Assembly: GCF_011189575.1 (NCBI RefSeq)
Contig: NZ_PUJW01000017.1
Span: forward strand, 1 to 64,000
Source of the DNA: Photorhabdus cinerea
GTDB lineage: Bacteria > Pseudomonadota > Gammaproteobacteria > Enterobacterales > Enterobacteriaceae
Length of the DNA stretch: 64,000 nucleotides
Direction of reading: 5' to 3'
Shown: positions 61,259 to 64,000 of the stretch, one piece after another
Position numbering within the stretch: the first letter of the stretch is position 1
Layout: every line of letters begins with the position of its first letter
The notes under the pieces: generated by a model
Seen by the model: only the letters and a program-made list of their open reading frames with translations
Told to the model about the DNA's origin: nothing
Database searches by the model: none
Made by a program: the position numbers and the translations under genes

Positions 61259-61954
61259 ATGAAAAATATTTCACGCTCTACCTTACACGATATCATTGAA
61301 TGGGATATTAATAGTTGGTCTAAATGTTTATGTTTTTGGCTTTCGAAAGGAAAAATAAGTTTAGAGGATGCTAAAGTTTTGGAAATTGGTAGTCATAATG
61401 GTGGTTTATCATTATGGGCCGCACTCAATGGCGCTAAAGTAATTTGCTCAGATCTCGGTGGTCCAAATAAAAAAGCCTACCAAAAACATAAAGACTACAA
61501 TCTTAGTGATTTTATTGTATATAAAAATATCAATGCGCTAGATATACCATATGAAAATGAATTAGATATTGTGCTTTCTAAATCAGTTATCGGAGGTATA
61601 GGGCGTAATAATAATGCTGGAAATCAAAAAATTGCCATATCAGAAATATATAAATCTTTAAAAAAAGGAGGAGAATATTGGTTCGCTGAAAATCTATCAG
61701 CATCTCCTGCACATAAGATATTAAGATCTAAGTTTATCCAATGGGGCGATGAATGGAGATATATAACAATAGACGATATGAATGAATTTTTACACCAATT
61801 TTCAAGTGTTGAATATATCACTACAGGATTTATTTCCTGTTTTGGAAGAACAGAAAAACAAAGAAAAATATTAAATTTTTTTGACCGATTTATATTTTCA
61901 AAAATAGTTCCTAAAAAATGGAACTATATTATAATTGGCGTAGCCAAAAAATAG
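61259..61954 (+). CDS. SAM-dependent methyltransferase, copy B
   Basis: 231 residues, same length as copy A with no gap: VLEIGSHNGGLSLWAALNGAKVICSDLGGPN, DIVLSKSVIGGIG, LKKGGEYWFAENL. Both copies are open over the whole length, so both may be functional. Changes are spread over the protein and spare the SAM-binding motifs. Confidence 0.82.
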   Translation: MKNISRSTLHDIIEWDINSWSKCLCFWLSKGKISLEDAKVLEIGSHNGGLSLWAALNGAKVICSDLGGPNKKAYQKHKDYNLSDFIVYKNINALDIPYENELDIVLSKSVIGGIGRNNNAGNQKIAISEIYKSLKKGGEYWFAENLSASPAHKILRSKFIQWGDEWRYITIDDMNEFLHQFSSVEYITTGFISCFGRTEKQRKILNFFDRFIFSKIVPKKWNYIIIGVAKK

Positions 61955-62257
61955 AATTATTTATATTCAATCTCATAGTATGGAATGAGGGGAAATATCC
62001 CCTCATTTATTAGCATTTGGCACACGCTGTATATTTTATAGTGAAAAAATGAGATTACTACTGTACTATTGCAAATGATAATATTTATTTACAGTTGTAG
62101 TATTAATGTCTCCCCTTGAGAGGGAAAGAAAAAAGTTTTTCACACTTTGAAATTCTATTTATTCCTTAAATTCATCATTGTAATTTGGTCATAATAACCT
62201 CACCTTTATCAGCTGGATATTCAGCTTTTGGGGTGCAGTGAACGTATGATCCTGTTC

Positions 62258-62341
62258 TTATTTCGGTTGTTCCGGCCATTCAATATTGGGAGCTTGTGAA
62301 ATATCAACCCGGCTCAACATCACTCTATATTTCTTCCATTC
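62258..62341 (-). pseudogene. tfa C-terminal remnant at the end of copy B
   Basis: It reads EWKKYRVMLSRVDISQAPNIEWPEQPK and stop, identical in this part to the full tfa at 57157-57783, but is cut at 62341. Confidence 0.8.
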
Positions 62342-62359
62342 CTATACAAAATCATACGC

Positions 62360-62530
62360 TTATAAAGCATCTACACGAGTGAGTAACACACGATATTTTT
62401 TCCACTCAAGTAGAGCGGTTTTCTCTGCATCGGTAGCGACCTCCAAATCAACAGAGTCCTGTAACAATTGAAAGTGTTTCATTTGCTTGTTGTAGCAGTT
62501 CTGCTTTCTGTTGTTTTGCTTCATTGCTCT
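62360..62530 (-). pseudogene. Second tfa remnant
   Basis: AKQQKAELLQQANETLS and then, after a frameshift, LLQDSVDLEVATDAEKTALLEWKKYRVLLTRVDAL and a stop. It is the same short ending as the remnant at 6215-6340 and different from the one next to it. Confidence 0.75.
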
Positions 62531-62628
62531 GATGAGATGTAGGAAGAGATGGGAATATATCATTGTATCAAAGAAGAAAATTGGGCATAATACGATCAAT
62601 AAATTATAGCATTAAGTGAGTATGTTAG

Positions 62629-63759
62629 ATGAAGAAGTACTTGAAATATAAAGCTGTTGATTTATTTTTACGAGTTTATACCAAAAGCGAAAATTTTGAA
62701 AAATCCAGGGATAACTTTAATGAGTTAGAGGAAAAAAATTTTTCATATATAATAATTTATTCTACTACAGCGCTGGGTGATTTCTTAATGAATACCCCTG
62801 CAATACATGCCATAAGGAATAGATTTAAGAATGCATTCATTACATTAATTTGCCATCCAGAACTAGAGTCATTTTTAAAGAGTGGAAATGATTGGGATAA
62901 GGTTATTTCATGGAGCAATAGAATAAATCATGTCCCAGCACTTTTAAAAAAGATAAGAGAATCAGGCAAACCTGACTTGGCAATTATACTTCACTCTCAT
63001 GCTCCATATGACTATTTAAGTGCCATAATGTCTGGTGCCAAGTTTATTTTTAGAGATAATTATTTTGAAAATAAATTAATTGAAAAATGGCTAACCAATT
63101 ACGTTGAATCATTTAGAGGTCATCTCATTCAGAGAAAATTAGAATTAGTCAAAATATTAGGTTGTGAAGTAGCATCTAAATCCAGTATTGAAATGCGTGT
63201 TCCATGTCATATTAATTCTATTAAAAAAGATCATCTATCTATTGGTTTTCAAATGGGGGCATCGTCATCTGAACGTTGTTGGCCTGTAAGAAATTTTTTT
63301 CAGGTTGCATCTCATATTTTAAACAATGATCGTACTACACAAATAGTGTTGGTGGGATCACCTAATGACGTATATTTACAACAAGAATTTATTAAATTAT
63401 TGCCAAGTGAGTTTCATTGTAGAATTAGTCAATTAATAGGAAAAACAACATTAGTAGAATTAACGCAAACAATAAACGAACTCGACTTGCTTGTTACTGG
63501 TGATACAGGTCCTATGCATATAGCTATTGCACTAAAAGTACCCACGATTAGTTTATTTGTTACTGCAAATCCATTCTCCACAGGACCACATCAAGATCCT
63601 GAGATTCATAGAATAATAATAGGCTCCTCATTAGCTATAAATTATAAAAAACATACTCATATAATGGATGTTATATCTCCCGACATAGTGATATCTGAAG
63701 TTAATAATATATTACTCAATAGAAGACATATTAATTGTCAGATCTCTGACTTCGACTAA
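62629..63759 (+). CDS. GT9-family heptosyltransferase-like protein
   Basis: 376 residues of the ADP-heptose:LPS heptosyltransferase family: IIYSTTALGDFLMNTPAIHAIRNRFKNAFITLICHP at the N-terminus (acceptor half), then SIGFQMGASSSERCWPVRNFFQVASHI, IVLVGSPNDVYLQQEFI and DLLVTGDTGPMHIAIALKVPTISLF, the C-terminal donor site with the D-T-G-P-M-H-I-A motif. It probably adds a heptose or similar sugar to LPS core. Its stop lies 2 bases before an IS remnant. Confidence 0.9.
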   Translation: MKKYLKYKAVDLFLRVYTKSENFEKSRDNFNELEEKNFSYIIIYSTTALGDFLMNTPAIHAIRNRFKNAFITLICHPELESFLKSGNDWDKVISWSNRINHVPALLKKIRESGKPDLAIILHSHAPYDYLSAIMSGAKFIFRDNYFENKLIEKWLTNYVESFRGHLIQRKLELVKILGCEVASKSSIEMRVPCHINSIKKDHLSIGFQMGASSSERCWPVRNFFQVASHILNNDRTTQIVLVGSPNDVYLQQEFIKLLPSEFHCRISQLIGKTTLVELTQTINELDLLVTGDTGPMHIAIALKVPTISLFVTANPFSTGPHQDPEIHRIIIGSSLAINYKKHTHIMDVISPDIVISEVNNILLNRRHINCQISDFD

Positions 63760-63761
63760 CA

Positions 63762-63936
63762 TGTGAATTTTTAGACCTCGGCTGATGGTTTTATGTATAT
63801 TTAACAGGTATTAGTTGAGGTTAATATGAGCAAGAAATAAGAACAGGAAGTTAGAAGAAAGCTCAAAATGTTGGCTCATGCTGAAGAGAGTAATAAAGTC
63901 AGTAAAACTTGCCGTTATTGGGGAAATCCCAGGATA
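63762..63936 (+). mobile_element. IS481-like left end, second copy, degraded
   Basis: It matches 51911-52085 (TGTGAATTTTTAGACCTCGGC, then MSKK followed by an in-frame TAA, QEVRRKLKMLAHAEESNKVSKTCRYWG) and breaks at the same GGGGAAATCCC..GGATA point into tail-fibre DNA. Confidence 0.78.
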
Positions 63937-64000
63937 CCGGGTATATAGTTCGATAAATAAGCCGCCAACGGGAGAACTTGGTATATATATCGCAGGTGAA
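63937..64000 (+). pseudogene. Tail fibre fragment running off the window
   Basis: RVYSSINKPPTGELGIYIAGE matches the middle of the fibre fragments at 50820-50885 and 52300-52346. About 215 bases present after the junction in the 52-kb copy are missing here. It continues beyond the window. Confidence 0.72.

Larger units (their letters stand above)
60805..62341. repeat. Segmental duplication, copy B
   Basis: The partner of 55750-57235. It retains a longer eptA-like scrap than copy A and ends at ATTTCTTCCATTCC inside the tfa homology, where a different tfa remnant begins. Confidence 0.88.

Overview
The window looks like a chromosomal piece of a Photorhabdus-type enterobacterium (Morganellaceae). 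The evidence is an AT-rich accessory background, Proteus/Photorhabdus-like Hcp and DUF4225 proteins, dispersed copies of a ~125-bp palindromic-ended repeat, and a complete Salmonella-style anaerobic cobalamin cluster. The genus is inferred from content; no marker gene is present.

Layout. (1) 1-2.4 kb is the integrase end of a prophage or island (small phage ORFs, excisionase, tyrosine integrase), ending at a 3' fragment of tRNA-Pro(GGG) with its terminator. (2) 2.4-14.2 kb is a patchwork: a glycosyltransferase, then a minus-strand array of at least eight tail-fibre loci. Most share one N-terminal domain and an upstream leader but carry different C-terminal modules, and worn tail-fibre-assembly (tfa) remnants lie between them. 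Three further decayed copies of the tRNA-Pro 3' end and/or its terminator are scattered here, suggesting repeated insertion at one site. (3) 14.5-18.8 kb holds a GNAT remnant, an isolated 24-codon ORF with promoter and terminator, two YadA-head-like proteins lacking secretion and anchor domains, and a HigB/HigA-type toxin-antitoxin pair behind a perfect 34-bp palindrome. (4) 18.8-47.1 kb is the B12 block. btuR-like, cysG N-terminal half, pduX, cobD and SUMT are on the minus strand, eutABC is divergent on the plus strand, and cbiABCDETFGHJKLP-cobUS-(higA)-cobC-cobT are on the minus strand behind a cobalamin riboswitch and a candidate FNR promoter. The eut and cob parts are separated by a RelE-type TA pair, a cobT fragment, and an orphan T6SS Hcp plus DUF4225 effector facing three paralogous small membrane proteins. 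(5) 47.4-50.5 kb has a small unknown gene, a secreted trypsin-like protease and a frameshifted gene. (6) 50.6-64 kb is a second mosaic: tail-fibre and tfa pieces, IS remnants, and envelope-modifying genes (GT25, phosphoethanolamine transferase, two near-identical methyltransferases in a ~1.5-kb duplication, a GT9 heptosyltransferase) plus a HicAB pair.

How it works together. The B12 block can take uroporphyrinogen III to adenosylcobalamin except for cobalt uptake (cbiMNQO is missing) and dimethylbenzimidazole synthesis. Its likely local client is the B12-dependent ethanolamine ammonia-lyase EutBC with its reactivase EutA. The two fibre regions look like adhesin-variation reservoirs. In the right-hand one, three N-terminally truncated fibres begin at the same point, where the DNA resembles a Gin/Cin/Hin-type invertase crossover site. 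Both fibre regions sit beside genes that alter surface glycans.
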